Shown: positions 40,801 through 48,107 of the stretch, in pieces | Layout: each line of letters opens with the position of its first letter | Numbering within the stretch: the stretch's first letter is position 1 | Program-made: the position numbers and the translations under genes | Assembly: GCA_934572325.1 (NCBI GenBank) | Contig: CAKTKT010000007.1 | Coordinates: 1 to 48,107, forward strand | Length of the DNA: 48,107 nt | DNA from: an uncultured Oscillospiraceae bacterium | Lineage (GTDB): Bacteria; Bacillota; Clostridia; Oscillospirales; Oscillospiraceae | Reading direction: 5' to 3' | The notes under the pieces: model-generated | The model's input: the letters and a program-made list of their open reading frames with translations, nothing else | What the model was told of the DNA's origin: nothing | Databases searched by the model: none

Positions 40801-41964
40801 CTATCCTAACTCTCTTATTTCGGCGATATTCTCCTCGCACGCCGCGCGCAGGGTGACTATCGTAAGCCCGTTGCTCTCCGCCGCCGTAACGGAGCGGCTT
40901 TTCACGTCGCCGCGCACATGGGACATGAGGTAAGCCGCCAGATGCTCCGCCATCTCGTCCGCGTGATCCGCCGTACCGTCCGTCAGCTCATAGGGGATAT
41001 GCTCCTCCGCGACGAGCGTTACCGGCAGGGCGAACAGCCCTCTCACCCCGAGTTTATAATTATGTACAATTTTATCACATCCGTCAACAGTATTTCCACT
41101 GAAAAAATAAAAATTATGCCGCTTCTTTCCCAATTTCACGGCAAAGCGCCAGCGCCGCCCCCCGCGCGGCGTTTTTTCCCGCGTCGCGGCGGGGCGAACG
41201 GCGCTCAGCTCGTACCAGGTGTCGGCAATGACCTCCCCCTGTGCGCGGACATGGCGCGTACCGCGGCTTAGGCTCTCAATGCCGCCGGAGATGAGCGTTT
41301 CCCCCGCCGTGACCGCCTGCCCGACGCCGACCGCCGGCGCGCCGTTGAGCACCGAGAGGCGGCGCACGACGCCCGGGCGCGAGGCGACGACGTCCGCCCC
41401 CTCGCTCTCGACGTATATCTCCGGCTTATCGCGCCGCTCCGAGACGAGGACGGCGGCGCGCGAGGAGCTGACGTTCACGGTCATCCACGCAAGGCGCGGC
41501 TCGCGCGCGATCATATCCGCGCGCACGAGATCGACGTCAAGCCCGACCCAGCAGCGCCCGCAGTCCACCCCCGCCTCGCTAAGCGCGCGCAGCACCTCCC
41601 CCTCGGTGAGCGTGTCGCAGCCGTACACGTCGATATCCCATATGAAAAGCGAGGAGAGCGCCAGCAGCGCCAGCACGAGCGCGCCGGATATGAGCACCCA
41701 TATATGCCCGCGCAGAAGGGCGCGCAGACGCGAGCCGCCCACCGTGTCAAGCGTTTTGACCTCGCACATGCACCGCCGCGCGATGCCCTTGAGCGTCTCC
41801 GCGTCGCGCTCATACACACAAAAGCGCAGCGTGTACGCATCCACGCACTCAAGCTCCCACAGCACGAGCGCGTTCATGGCGCAGGCGTTGAGCACGCTCT
41901 CGGGAAACGCGCCGCAGATCTCCATGCGGCAGCAGCCCATTATTCTGCGTTTGAGTTTCGTCAT
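40801..41964 (-). CDS. yqfD: Sporulation protein YqfD, 387 aa
   Basis: Membrane protein needed for efficient sporulation in Bacillus; its molecular role is unclear. One clear membrane helix (about 83-103: WVLISGALVLALLALSSLF) is followed by WDIDVYGCDTLTEGEVL, a segment shared with stage IV protein YqfD. A long extracytoplasmic beta-rich part follows, with RPGVVRRLSVLNGAPAVGVGQAV. The ATG at 41964 is 4 bases after the yqfC stop; the ribosome site is weak, so coupling with yqfC is likely. Its neighbours yqfC and phoH give the standard order. Confidence 0.92.
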   Translation of the reverse strand: MTKLKRRIMGCCRMEICGAFPESVLNACAMNALVLWELECVDAYTLRFCVYERDAETLKGIARRCMCEVKTLDTVGGSRLRALLRGHIWVLISGALVLALLALSSLFIWDIDVYGCDTLTEGEVLRALSEAGVDCGRCWVGLDVDLVRADMIAREPRLAWMTVNVSSSRAAVLVSERRDKPEIYVESEGADVVASRPGVVRRLSVLNGAPAVGVGQAVTAGETLISGGIESLSRGTRHVRAQGEVIADTWYELSAVRPAATREKTPRGGRRWRFAVKLGKKRHNFYFFSGNTVDGCDKIVHNYKLGVRGLFALPVTLVAEEHIPYELTDGTADHADEMAEHLAAYLMSHVRGDVKSRSVTAAESNGLTIVTLRAACEENIAEIRELG

Positions 41965-41968
41965 GTCG

Positions 41969-42283
41969 TCATTCCCACTCCACATTCTGAATATGACCGC
42001 CGATGAAAATGCTCTCCGGCGTCATGGCGAGAAGCCGGAGACCGCTGCCGGAGACGGAAAGCCTCCCGCGCGAAAGGCGAATAACGATGCGCGTGTCGGC
42101 ATAGGACAGTATGCCGCGATGGTTCTCGACCGTCGCGCGCCGCCCCGCCGTCACGGTGAGCTTCGCCGAGCCCGAAAGCGCGTCCTCCGGCAGCTCAAGC
42201 GCACGGGCGAGCTTTTCCGCCGTTTCGATGATACTCCTCAGCCGTCTCACCTCCAGTCTGTATAAATCTATGCGCCGCGGCAT
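41969..42283 (-). CDS. yqfC: YqfC/YabP-family sporulation protein, 90-104 aa
   Basis: Small sporulation protein of the YabP/YqfC family, probably acting with YqfD at the mother-cell or forespore membrane. Family features are ARALELPEDAL, the VENHRGILSY motif in the centre and a beta-rich C-terminus. The coordinates give the longest reading (ATG at 42283), but that ATG has no ribosome site. A perfect GGAGGTG lies inside the frame and points to a CTG at 42239-42241, giving a 90-residue protein, the usual family length. A sporulation-type -10 also sits inside the longer reading, which supports the shorter form. Confidence 0.85.
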   Translation of the reverse strand: MPRRIDLYRLEVRRLRSIIETAEKLARALELPEDALSGSAKLTVTAGRRATVENHRGILSYADTRIVIRLSRGRLSVSGSGLRLLAMTPESIFIGGHIQNVEWE

Positions 42284-42288
42284 AGCTT
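42265..42288. promoter_or_regulatory. Overlapping divergent CATAG-type -10 elements between yqfC and ylbJ
   Basis: CATAGATT on the minus strand (42265-42272) and CATAGCTT on the plus strand (42281-42288) face away from each other across a CTATGC/GCATAG inverted repeat. Both resemble the CATACAnT -10 of the sporulation factor sigma-E. yqfCD and ylbJ are known sigma-E genes in Bacillus subtilis. The -35 matches are weak. Confidence 0.5.
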
Positions 42289-42329
42289 GATACTATTCAG
42301 GAGCATTTTCCGAAAGGAGCGTATAACTC

Positions 42330-43292
42330 ATGAAAAAACGCATTGCCGTGTGCGGCTCGCTCGCCGCGCTCGCGGCGCTCATCTGCGCACCGGACGAGGT
42401 CATGGCAAGCTGCCGGTACGCCCTGTCGCTCTGCGCGGAGCTCATCATCCCGTCGCTGTTCCCGTTTTTCGTGCTGTCGTTGCTGCTGAGCCGTCTCGGT
42501 CTGCCGGAGCTTCTGGGGCGGCTGACCACGGGAGCGTCGCGGCGGCTGCTCAATGTGTCGGGCGCGGGTGCGAGCGCGCTTATAATGGGGCTGACGGGCG
42601 GGTATCCGCTGGGCGCGGCGTATATCGCGGATATGCGCCGCGCGGGCAGCGTCGGCGCGGAGGAGGCGGAGCGGCTGATGGGCTTTTGCAACAACTCCGG
42701 TCCTGCGTTCATCGTCGGCGCTGTGGGCGCGGGGGTGTTCGCCTCGCCCCGCGCGGGGCTGTATCTGTACGGCGTACATATCGCCGCCGCCATTATAACC
42801 GGACTCATCATGCGGACGAGCCGCGCCGCGCCGGAGGACGGCGGGCTCGGCGCAATAACGGAGGACGTGCCCTTCGCCGCGGCGTTTCCGGACGCTGTGA
42901 AGCGCTCGCTCGTGTCCGTTCTCAACGTGTGCGCGTTCGTGGTGTGCTTTACGGTGCTTGTGGGGCTTATGGACGCGGACGGCTTCTTCTCTCTCGCCGT
43001 GGGGCGCGTCGCCGCCGCGACGGGGTGGGAAATGCACTGGGTGCGCGCGCTTTTCACGGGCGTTCTGGAGCTCGGCAGCGGCGTGGGCGCGATGCGCGGG
43101 CTGGGCGTGAACGCGGCAAACCTCGCGCTGGCGGCGTTTCTCGTGGGCTGGGGCGGCGTATCCGTACACTTTCAGACGATGGCGGTCATCGCGGACAGCG
43201 GCATAAAAGGCGCCCTGCATTTTGCAGGACGCCTGATAAGCGCGAGTATTGCCGCCGTGCTGGCGTATTTTTTATATGGCGCGGTTTTCTAG
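42330..43292 (+). CDS. ylbJ: YlbJ-like sporulation integral membrane protein, 320 aa
   Basis: Polytopic membrane protein of the nucleoside-recognition (Gate) superfamily, resembling YlbJ, which is needed for spore cortex formation or stability in Bacillus. About eight hydrophobic helices are visible. Family words include IIPSLFPFFVLS, LIMGLTGGYPLGAAYIADMRR and GFCNNSGPAFIVGAVG. AAAGGAG is well placed before the ATG. It is divergent from yqfC, and its TAG stop directly abuts the stop of the convergent phosphoglucomutase gene. Confidence 0.88.
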   Translation: MKKRIAVCGSLAALAALICAPDEVMASCRYALSLCAELIIPSLFPFFVLSLLLSRLGLPELLGRLTTGASRRLLNVSGAGASALIMGLTGGYPLGAAYIADMRRAGSVGAEEAERLMGFCNNSGPAFIVGAVGAGVFASPRAGLYLYGVHIAAAIITGLIMRTSRAAPEDGGLGAITEDVPFAAAFPDAVKRSLVSVLNVCAFVVCFTVLVGLMDADGFFSLAVGRVAAATGWEMHWVRALFTGVLELGSGVGAMRGLGVNAANLALAAFLVGWGGVSVHFQTMAVIADSGIKGALHFAGRLISASIAAVLAYFLYGAVF

Positions 43293-45023
43293 TTACTTGC
43301 GCAGGGTATCGGCAAAGGTCTCGTATTTTCTCACCGCCGCCTCGCAGGCTTCCCTGCTCTTGCCGCGCGTGAGGATATACACCTTTATCTTCGGCTCTGT
43401 GCCGGAGGGGCGGATGATGAAGCTGCACCCGTCGGCAAGCTCAAAGTACAGCACATTTGAGCCGGAGATCGGCGTTTTGTCTACCTTGCCAAGCCCCGCG
43501 ACCCAGATAGTGCCGTCGGAATAGTCGCGGAGGCGTATGACCTCCTCGCCGGCTATCTCCTGCGGCGGCTCGGAGCGCAGGGTGCTCATGAGCGCGCCCA
43601 TCTTCTGAAGCCCGTCCAGCCCCGGCATGACGAGGTTAATGGTTTTTTCCATGAACCAGCCGTACTTTTCGTAGAGGGAATTTATCGCGTCGAGCAGCGT
43701 CATGCCCTTCTTGTGGTAAAACGCAGCCATTTCCGCAACGAGCATCGCCGCCGTGACCGCGTCCTTGTCGCGGACATAGTCGCCGCACATATAGCCGTAG
43801 CTCTCCTCGAAGGCGAAGATGTATTTATATGTACCTGCTGCCGCCCACTCGGCGATACGCTCCGCCATGAACTTGAAGCCGGTGAACGTGTCCTCATAGT
43901 GGACGCCGTTCGCCTCGGCGACGGCGCGCGCCATCGCGGTGGTGACGATGCTGGCGACCGTGCCGGGGTTTTCGGGCATGGTGTCCGTCTCGCGGCGGGC
44001 AGTGATGATATAATCGAGCAGCAGCACGCCAAGCTGGTTGCCCGTGACGGTGACGTATTCGCCGTTGGGATTCCTCACCATCGTGCCGATTCGGTCAGAG
44101 TCGGGATCCGTGCCGATGATAAGATCGCTGTTGACCTTCTTTGCAAGATCCACGGCGAGATAGAAGCCCTCGGGATTTTCCGGATTGGGGCTGGCGACCG
44201 TGGGGAAATTGCCGTCAATGACCATCTGCTGCTCAACGGGATAGAGGTGCTTTGTGCCGAGGCGCTTGAGCGCTTCGGGGACGAGCTTATACCCGCAGCC
44301 GTGGAACGGCGTGTAAACGATGCGCAGATCGTCCGCCACTTCGCGCACGACCGCCTTGTTGACCGCCTGAGAGAGGACGCAGTCCAAAAACGCCTCGTCC
44401 GTCTCCGCGCCGATGATCTCGATACGCCCGTCGGCGGCAGCCTCATCGAAGGAGCAGGTCTTGAAGCCGGTGAAAATATCAATGGCTTCCATCTGCTTTG
44501 CTATCGCCTCCGCCTTGTGCGGCGGGAGCTGTGCGCCGTCCGACCAATAGACCTTGTAGCCGTTATACTCCTTGGGGTTGTGGCTGGCGGTTATATTGAG
44601 ACCGGCAGTTGCGCCGTAGTGCAAAATGGCAAAGCTCAGCTCCGGCGTGGGGCGCAGGCTTTCAAAGAAGCGGACGTGGATGCCGTTTGCCGCCATGACG
44701 CAGGCGGCTTCCTTTGCGAACGTCATGCCGTTGAGGCGGCAGTCGTGCGCGATGACGATGCCCTTGTCGCGCGCCTTCTTGCCCTCCGCCGCGATAACGT
44801 TGGCAAACGCCTGTGTCGCGTGGCGGATGATGTGGACGTTCATGTTGTGCAGTCCGAGCTTCATCGTGCCGCGCAGACCCGCCGTGCCGAACTCAAGCGG
44901 GGCAAAAAAGCGGTTCTCGATCTCCTTCTCGTCGTCATGGATGGCGTTCAGCTCCGCCCACTCCTGCTCGGAGAGCGCGGGGCTGTCCAGCCAGCGCTCA
45001 TACTCTTCCTTATAATTCCTCAT
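43293..45023 (-). CDS. pgcA: Phosphoglucomutase/phosphomannomutase (PgcA-like), 576 aa
   Basis: Cytosolic alpha-D-phosphohexomutase, probably interconverting glucose 6-phosphate and glucose 1-phosphate for UDP-glucose and cell-wall polymers. The four active-site parts are visible: phosphoserine loop TASHNP (145-150, Ser147), metal loop DPDSDR (306-311), sugar-specificity loop FAFEESYGYM and phosphate-binding RPSGTEPKIKVY near the C-terminus. Length matches PgcA of Bacillus (about 580). The ATG at 45023 has AGGAGG. It overlaps the end of the DUF2007-like gene by 14 bases. The glucose preference is inferred from length and family. Confidence 0.93.
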   Translation of the reverse strand: MRNYKEEYERWLDSPALSEQEWAELNAIHDDEKEIENRFFAPLEFGTAGLRGTMKLGLHNMNVHIIRHATQAFANVIAAEGKKARDKGIVIAHDCRLNGMTFAKEAACVMAANGIHVRFFESLRPTPELSFAILHYGATAGLNITASHNPKEYNGYKVYWSDGAQLPPHKAEAIAKQMEAIDIFTGFKTCSFDEAAADGRIEIIGAETDEAFLDCVLSQAVNKAVVREVADDLRIVYTPFHGCGYKLVPEALKRLGTKHLYPVEQQMVIDGNFPTVASPNPENPEGFYLAVDLAKKVNSDLIIGTDPDSDRIGTMVRNPNGEYVTVTGNQLGVLLLDYIITARRETDTMPENPGTVASIVTTAMARAVAEANGVHYEDTFTGFKFMAERIAEWAAAGTYKYIFAFEESYGYMCGDYVRDKDAVTAAMLVAEMAAFYHKKGMTLLDAINSLYEKYGWFMEKTINLVMPGLDGLQKMGALMSTLRSEPPQEIAGEEVIRLRDYSDGTIWVAGLGKVDKTPISGSNVLYFELADGCSFIIRPSGTEPKIKVYILTRGKSREACEAAVRKYETFADTLRK

Positions 45024-45327
45024 TGTTTTCCTCCTTACAAAGCTCCTTCGCGTCCTCCAGAAGGCTCTCCGGAACATATATATCCGTCCCCTGCCCGCTC
45101 ATGCCGAGAACGACGCGCCCAAAGCTGCCGTCGCCCGGATACACGCGCAGACACGGGATGCTGTACGCTTCCAGCATATTCACGCGCAGAACATCGCTCA
45201 TGTCAAAGTTGTCGCAGTTGCAGAGAAAGGCGGGGCTCTCCGGCTCGCCCTTTTCATCCTTGGGCCAGCGCGACAAAAGCTCGCCCGGCATCGCGCGTCC
45301 CCAGTCAAAGTCCATATTATCGCTCAT
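45010..45327 (-). CDS. DUF2007-like small protein, 105 aa
   Basis: Small cytosolic protein of unknown function. Residues 38-95 resemble the DUF2007 putative signal-transducing fold: VLRVNMLEAYSIPCLRVYPGDG, then GTDIYVPESLLEDAKELC. The N-terminal 35 residues contain a CNC pair and a Pro/Glu-rich segment. TAAGGAG is well placed before the ATG. It lies between rlmH and the phosphoglucomutase gene on the same strand, probably in one operon. Confidence 0.75.
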   Translation of the reverse strand: MSDNMDFDWGRAMPGELLSRWPKDEKGEPESPAFLCNCDNFDMSDVLRVNMLEAYSIPCLRVYPGDGSFGRVVLGMSGQGTDIYVPESLLEDAKELCKEENNEEL

Positions 45328-45347
45328 AAGGCGCTCCTTATTCAGTG

Positions 45348-45821
45348 TTATTTATGGTATTTCGAGCCTTCGTTTATTTTGAAGCCCCGGTATATCTGCT
45401 CGGCAAGCATCACGCGCGCGAGATGGTGCGGAAACGTCATTTCCGACATGCTCAGGCGCATATCCGCGCGGCGCTTCACGCGCTCGTCCAGCCCGAACGA
45501 GCCGCCCACGAGAAAGCACAGCTTCGGCTTGCCGGAGTCGGCGCGCGCGGCGATGAGCGCCGCAATGCCCTCGCTTTTCATCTGCCGCCCCTCGACGCAC
45601 ATAGCGACAACGAAGGCGTCGGGCGGAATATTCTTCTCTATCTCCGCCGCCTCTCGCGCGAGCGCTGCGGCGATCTCATTCGGCGAGGGCTCGTCGGAAA
45701 GGCGCTGCTCCGTCAGCTCAACGCACTCAAGCCTGCAATACGCCCGAAGGCGCTTGGCATATTCCGCAAAAGCGTCGGTGAAAAACCGCTCACGCATTTT
45801 GCCCACACATACGAGCTTCAC
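45348..45821 (-). CDS. rlmH: 23S rRNA (pseudouridine-1915-N3) methyltransferase RlmH, 157 aa
   Basis: SPOUT-class methyltransferase acting on pseudouridine 1915 of 23S rRNA in the assembled ribosome. LVCVGKMRERFF at the start, FLVGGSFGLDE (SAM knot), MTFPHHLARVMLAEQIYRGFKI and the C-terminal SKYHK are all diagnostic. The start is one of three in-frame GTG codons (45839, 45830, 45821). The last gives MKLVCVGKM, the family start, and overlaps the walJ stop (GTGA); the middle one has the better-spaced GAGGA site. All give a normal length. Confidence 0.94.
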   Translation of the reverse strand: MKLVCVGKMRERFFTDAFAEYAKRLRAYCRLECVELTEQRLSDEPSPNEIAAALAREAAEIEKNIPPDAFVVAMCVEGRQMKSEGIAALIAARADSGKPKLCFLVGGSFGLDERVKRRADMRLSMSEMTFPHHLARVMLAEQIYRGFKINEGSKYHK

Positions 45822-46606
45822 CGCGAGCACAGGCAGCACTCCTCTATCTCTATTTCCATACGCCCCAGCTCCGGCGCGCAGAGGAGCGCCGTGTCAAGTC
45901 CGTCAAGCTCCGGCGCGACGGCGCTGAGCGCAAGCAGGGGTGTGTTGTTCGTGCGGCTGAGATGACCGAGGATGATCCGGCGCGTTCCGCTCTCGGCAAG
46001 CGTGCGGGCGAGCGCGGCGCAGTCGGCATTTGACAAATGCCCCGTCTTGGCAAGGATGCGCCGCTTGAGATACGGCGGGTAAGGACCGTCAAGCAGACGC
46101 TCAACGTCGTGGTTCGCCTCGATAAGCACCGTGTCCGCTCCCGTGAGCACACCGAGCATCTCCTCCGTGACGCGCCCCGTGTCCGTGGCGACGGCGAAGC
46201 TCGCGCCGTCGGCATCGACGCGGTATCCCACGCTCTCATCCGTGTCGTGGCTCGTGTGAAACGCGATGAGAGAAAGCCCGCCTATCGAAAAGTGCTCCCC
46301 CACGGGGATGATATGCGTCCTGCCCATGGCGTCGGGCAGCATGCCCATGAGGCGGTTTGCGACCGTGTGCGGCGCGTACAGCTCTAGGGGATAGTGCTTC
46401 AGCAGGGTCTTGAGCCCCATAATATGATCGGAGTGCTCATGGGTAATGAGCACTCCGCCGATATTTTCCATTGCCAGCCCCGCCTGTGCGGCGGAGGCAG
46501 CTATTCTGCGCATGGAAATTCCGGCATCGATCAGTATATGAGTGCCGCCGTGCGACACCGCAAGACAATTGCCGCTGGAGCTGCTGGCAAAAATGACCGC
46601 TCTCAT
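45818..46606 (-). CDS. walJ: MBL-fold hydrolase, WalJ/YycJ-like, 262 aa
   Basis: Metallo-beta-lactamase-fold phosphodiesterase or exonuclease-like protein. It starts MRAVIFASSSSGNCLAV, and the metal site HEHSDH (His56, His58, Asp60, His61) is intact; later metal ligands are in FHTSHDTDE and the C-terminal LGHLS. WalJ/YycJ lies next to rlmH in Bacillus and many Firmicutes, as here. The walRK two-component genes that usually accompany it are not in this window. Its ATG overlaps the upstream murA stop (TGATG). Confidence 0.9.
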   Translation of the reverse strand: MRAVIFASSSSGNCLAVSHGGTHILIDAGISMRRIAASAAQAGLAMENIGGVLITHEHSDHIMGLKTLLKHYPLELYAPHTVANRLMGMLPDAMGRTHIIPVGEHFSIGGLSLIAFHTSHDTDESVGYRVDADGASFAVATDTGRVTEEMLGVLTGADTVLIEANHDVERLLDGPYPPYLKRRILAKTGHLSNADCAALARTLAESGTRRIILGHLSRTNNTPLLALSAVAPELDGLDTALLCAPELGRMEIEIEECCLCSR

Positions 46607-47910
46607 CAGGAAACGGAGATGACCTTCTCCGCGCCGTCCATTCTGTCGGGGAAGCTGACGATCTCAATATCTGCGCCGAGTCTGCGCAGTTTCCCCACAA
46701 AGTTTTCATAGCCGCGCTCGATATAGTGGATATCCTCCACCACGGTCTCCCCGCAGGCGCACATGCCGGCAATGACCATCGCCGCGCCCGCGCGAAGATC
46801 GCACGCCATCACCGGCGCGCCGGTGAGCGTTTTGCCGCCCTCTATGACCGCCACGCGCCCATCGACCTGGATCTCCGCGCCCATTCTGCGCAGCTCGTTG
46901 ATGTACTTGAAGCGGTTGTCGTAAATGCCCTCGGTGATGACGGATGTGCCCTCCGCAAGGCAGAGGAGCGTGCCCATCTGGGGCTGCATATCGGTGGGAA
47001 AGCCGGGATACGGCAGGGTCTTTATATTGGCGCGGCGAAGCGTGCTTGCGCCCTTGACGAGAATGGAGTCCTCATACTCCTGAACGATGGTGCCCGTCTC
47101 GCGGAGCTTGGCGCTGATGCACTCGAGATGCTTGGGGATGACGTTTTTCACGAGCACCTCCCCGCTCGTCGCGGCAGCGGCGACCATATACGTGCCCGCC
47201 TCTATCTGATCGGGGATGATGGTGTACGTTCCGCCGTGCAGGCGCTCCACGCCGTTGACCTTGACGGTGTCCGTTCCCGCGCCGCGCACGTCTGCGCCCA
47301 TGGAATTGAGGAAGTTGGCAAGATCCACGATGTGCGGCTCACGGGCGGCGTTTTCAATGATCGTGCGCCCCTGAGCGAGCACCGCGGCGAGGATAATGTT
47401 CATCGTCGCGCCGACGGAGACCTTGTCGAGATATATTCTTGCCCCGTGCAGCCGTCCGCCGTCGGCGTCGGCGAGCACGAAGCCGTTTTTCACATCGACC
47501 GCCGCGCCCAGCGCGGTCATGCCCTTTATATGCTGATCTATCGGGCGCACACCGAAGTTGCACCCGCCGGGCATGGTGGTCTTTGCCTTGCCGAAGCGCC
47601 CGAGCATCGCGCCGATGAGGTAATACGATGCGCGGATCTTGCGCATGAGGTCAAAGGGCGCATCCTGAAGATGCACGTCCGTGCAGTCCACCTCGACCGT
47701 GGAGGGGTTGATGTAGCGCACCCGCGCCCCAAGCTCCGTGAGAATGGTGAGGAGCATATCCGTGTCGCTTATCTGCGGTAAATTCTCTATACGGCATACG
47801 CCGTCCACCATGAGCATTGCCGGGATTATCGCAACCGCCGCGTTTTTCGCGCCGCTTATCTCGACCTCGCCGTGGAGAGGCGTTCCGCCGTGTATAACAT
47901 ACTTATCCAA
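46606..47910 (-). CDS. murA: UDP-N-acetylglucosamine 1-carboxyvinyltransferase (second copy), 434 aa
   Basis: Same reaction as the murA in the dcw cluster. GAKNA at 20-24 and catalytic Cys117 in MPGGCNFGVRPIDQH are present, so it should be active. A TTG at 47910 is taken as start because it gives MDKYVIHGG, the normal family N-terminus, and lies 10 bases after GGAAGG; a GTG at 47919 is too close to that site. TTG is unusual and may keep expression low. Its neighbour is walJ. With the dcw copy this makes a paralogue pair, as in Bacillus (murAA and murAB). Confidence 0.94.
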   Translation of the reverse strand: MDKYVIHGGTPLHGEVEISGAKNAAVAIIPAMLMVDGVCRIENLPQISDTDMLLTILTELGARVRYINPSTVEVDCTDVHLQDAPFDLMRKIRASYYLIGAMLGRFGKAKTTMPGGCNFGVRPIDQHIKGMTALGAAVDVKNGFVLADADGGRLHGARIYLDKVSVGATMNIILAAVLAQGRTIIENAAREPHIVDLANFLNSMGADVRGAGTDTVKVNGVERLHGGTYTIIPDQIEAGTYMVAAAATSGEVLVKNVIPKHLECISAKLRETGTIVQEYEDSILVKGASTLRRANIKTLPYPGFPTDMQPQMGTLLCLAEGTSVITEGIYDNRFKYINELRRMGAEIQVDGRVAVIEGGKTLTGAPVMACDLRAGAAMVIAGMCACGETVVEDIHYIERGYENFVGKLRRLGADIEIVSFPDRMDGAEKVISVS

Positions 47911-47974
47911 AATGTGCACCTTCCAAATTTGCTGTCCGCTGCATATAATGTCAACTTATACTCAGACAAAATAG

Positions 47975-48003
47975 ATATTATCACATATGCGGCAAAATAG
48001 CAA
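47975..48003 (-). promoter_or_regulatory. Promoter of the second murA operon
   Basis: On the minus strand TTGCTA (47998-48003) and TAATAT (47975-47980) are 17 bases apart in an AT-rich gap, about 65 bases before the murA start. They fit a sigma-A promoter. A TTGACA nearer to the gene (near 47948) has no matching -10. Confidence 0.55.
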
Positions 48004-48098
48004 CAATTTTCTATTTTGGGCTTGTGCCGTGTTTTTTGTAGGTTTGTCAAACATATTGTACAGTGACCTCAGCGGGAGACAGCCAGCGGAGGGGTCTC

Positions 48099-48107
48099 AT
48101 GGGTAAG
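48099..48107 (+). CDS. Start of a plus-strand gene cut by the window edge
   Basis: An ATG at 48099-48101 is preceded by a strong GGAGGGG ribosome site (48088-48094) and followed by GGT AAG before the window ends. Only three codons are visible, so nothing can be said about the product beyond its likely existence and its divergence from the second murA. Confidence 0.4.

Noticed and set aside
43713..45329. A 538-codon plus-strand open frame opposite the phosphoglucomutase gene
   Set aside because: Mirror of a real gene; composition is that of a GC-rich antisense frame.
47856..48050. A 64-codon minus-strand frame upstream of the second murA
   Set aside because: It lies over the predicted promoter, has no ribosome site and overlaps the murA start in another frame.

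Overview
This 48.1 kb window is chromosomal DNA of a GC-rich, Gram-positive, probably endospore-forming member of the Firmicutes, most like class Clostridia (an Oscillospirales-like lineage is an inference). The reasons are lipoprotein signal peptides with lipoboxes, an HPr with both His15 and Ser46, a SpoVD-type PBP with PASTA domains, YqfC/YqfD/YlbJ sporulation proteins, YqzL beside recO, and WalJ beside RlmH. The MurE carries the DNPR motif of meso-diaminopimelate-adding enzymes. Coding is dense. The longest gene-free stretches are 29901-30123 (mraZ promoter, MraZ boxes and the terminator of the next operon) and 15528-15730 (a palindrome before a TetR-type gene). No RNA gene, CRISPR array, insertion sequence or prophage was recognised.

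Layout from left to right. 72-2729 (minus): a DUF5067-type lipoprotein and a DUF4428 zinc-ribbon protein. 2900-11842 (minus): seven tightly packed genes reading OmpR regulator, HAMP kinase, MMPL exporter, YhgE-like exported protein, 7TM sensor with degenerate kinase region, soluble PAS kinase, NarL regulator. 11980-15527 (plus), divergent from it: five overlapping or closely spaced genes forming a probable extracytoplasmic thiol and methionine repair system. They are a CD1871A-type CXXC peptide, a membrane polyferredoxin, an extraordinary Met/Cys-rich lipoprotein, a TlpA-like thioredoxin lipoprotein and an MsrAB lipoprotein. 15731-17247: a TetR-like regulator (plus) facing a BrkB/YihY membrane protein (minus).

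17343-29900 (minus) is a division and cell wall (dcw) cluster transcribed mraZ-rsmH-ftsL-spoVD-murE-mraY-ftsW-murG-murA-ftsQ-ftsZ. It starts at a good promoter with decameric MraZ boxes and ends in a hairpin after ftsZ; murF, murD, murC, murB and ftsA are not in it. 30124-34485 (minus): EamA transporter, uvrC, rsmD, coaD and a coiled-coil protein, with ptsH just upstream behind a hairpin. 34975-42283 (minus): the conserved set yqfC-yqfD-phoH-ybeY-era-yqzL-recO, then mutS2. ylbJ (plus) diverges from yqfC. 43293-47910 (minus): a second murA, walJ, rlmH, a DUF2007-like protein and a phosphoglucomutase. A new plus-strand gene begins at the right edge.

The most unusual content is the 11980-15527 operon. 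It looks like an electron path from the cytoplasm through a membrane Fe-S protein to surface thioredoxin and methionine sulfoxide reductase domains. The Met/Cys-rich lipoprotein encoded in its middle could be a sacrificial methionine pool, a metal ligand or a redox partner. All functions are inferred from sequence alone.
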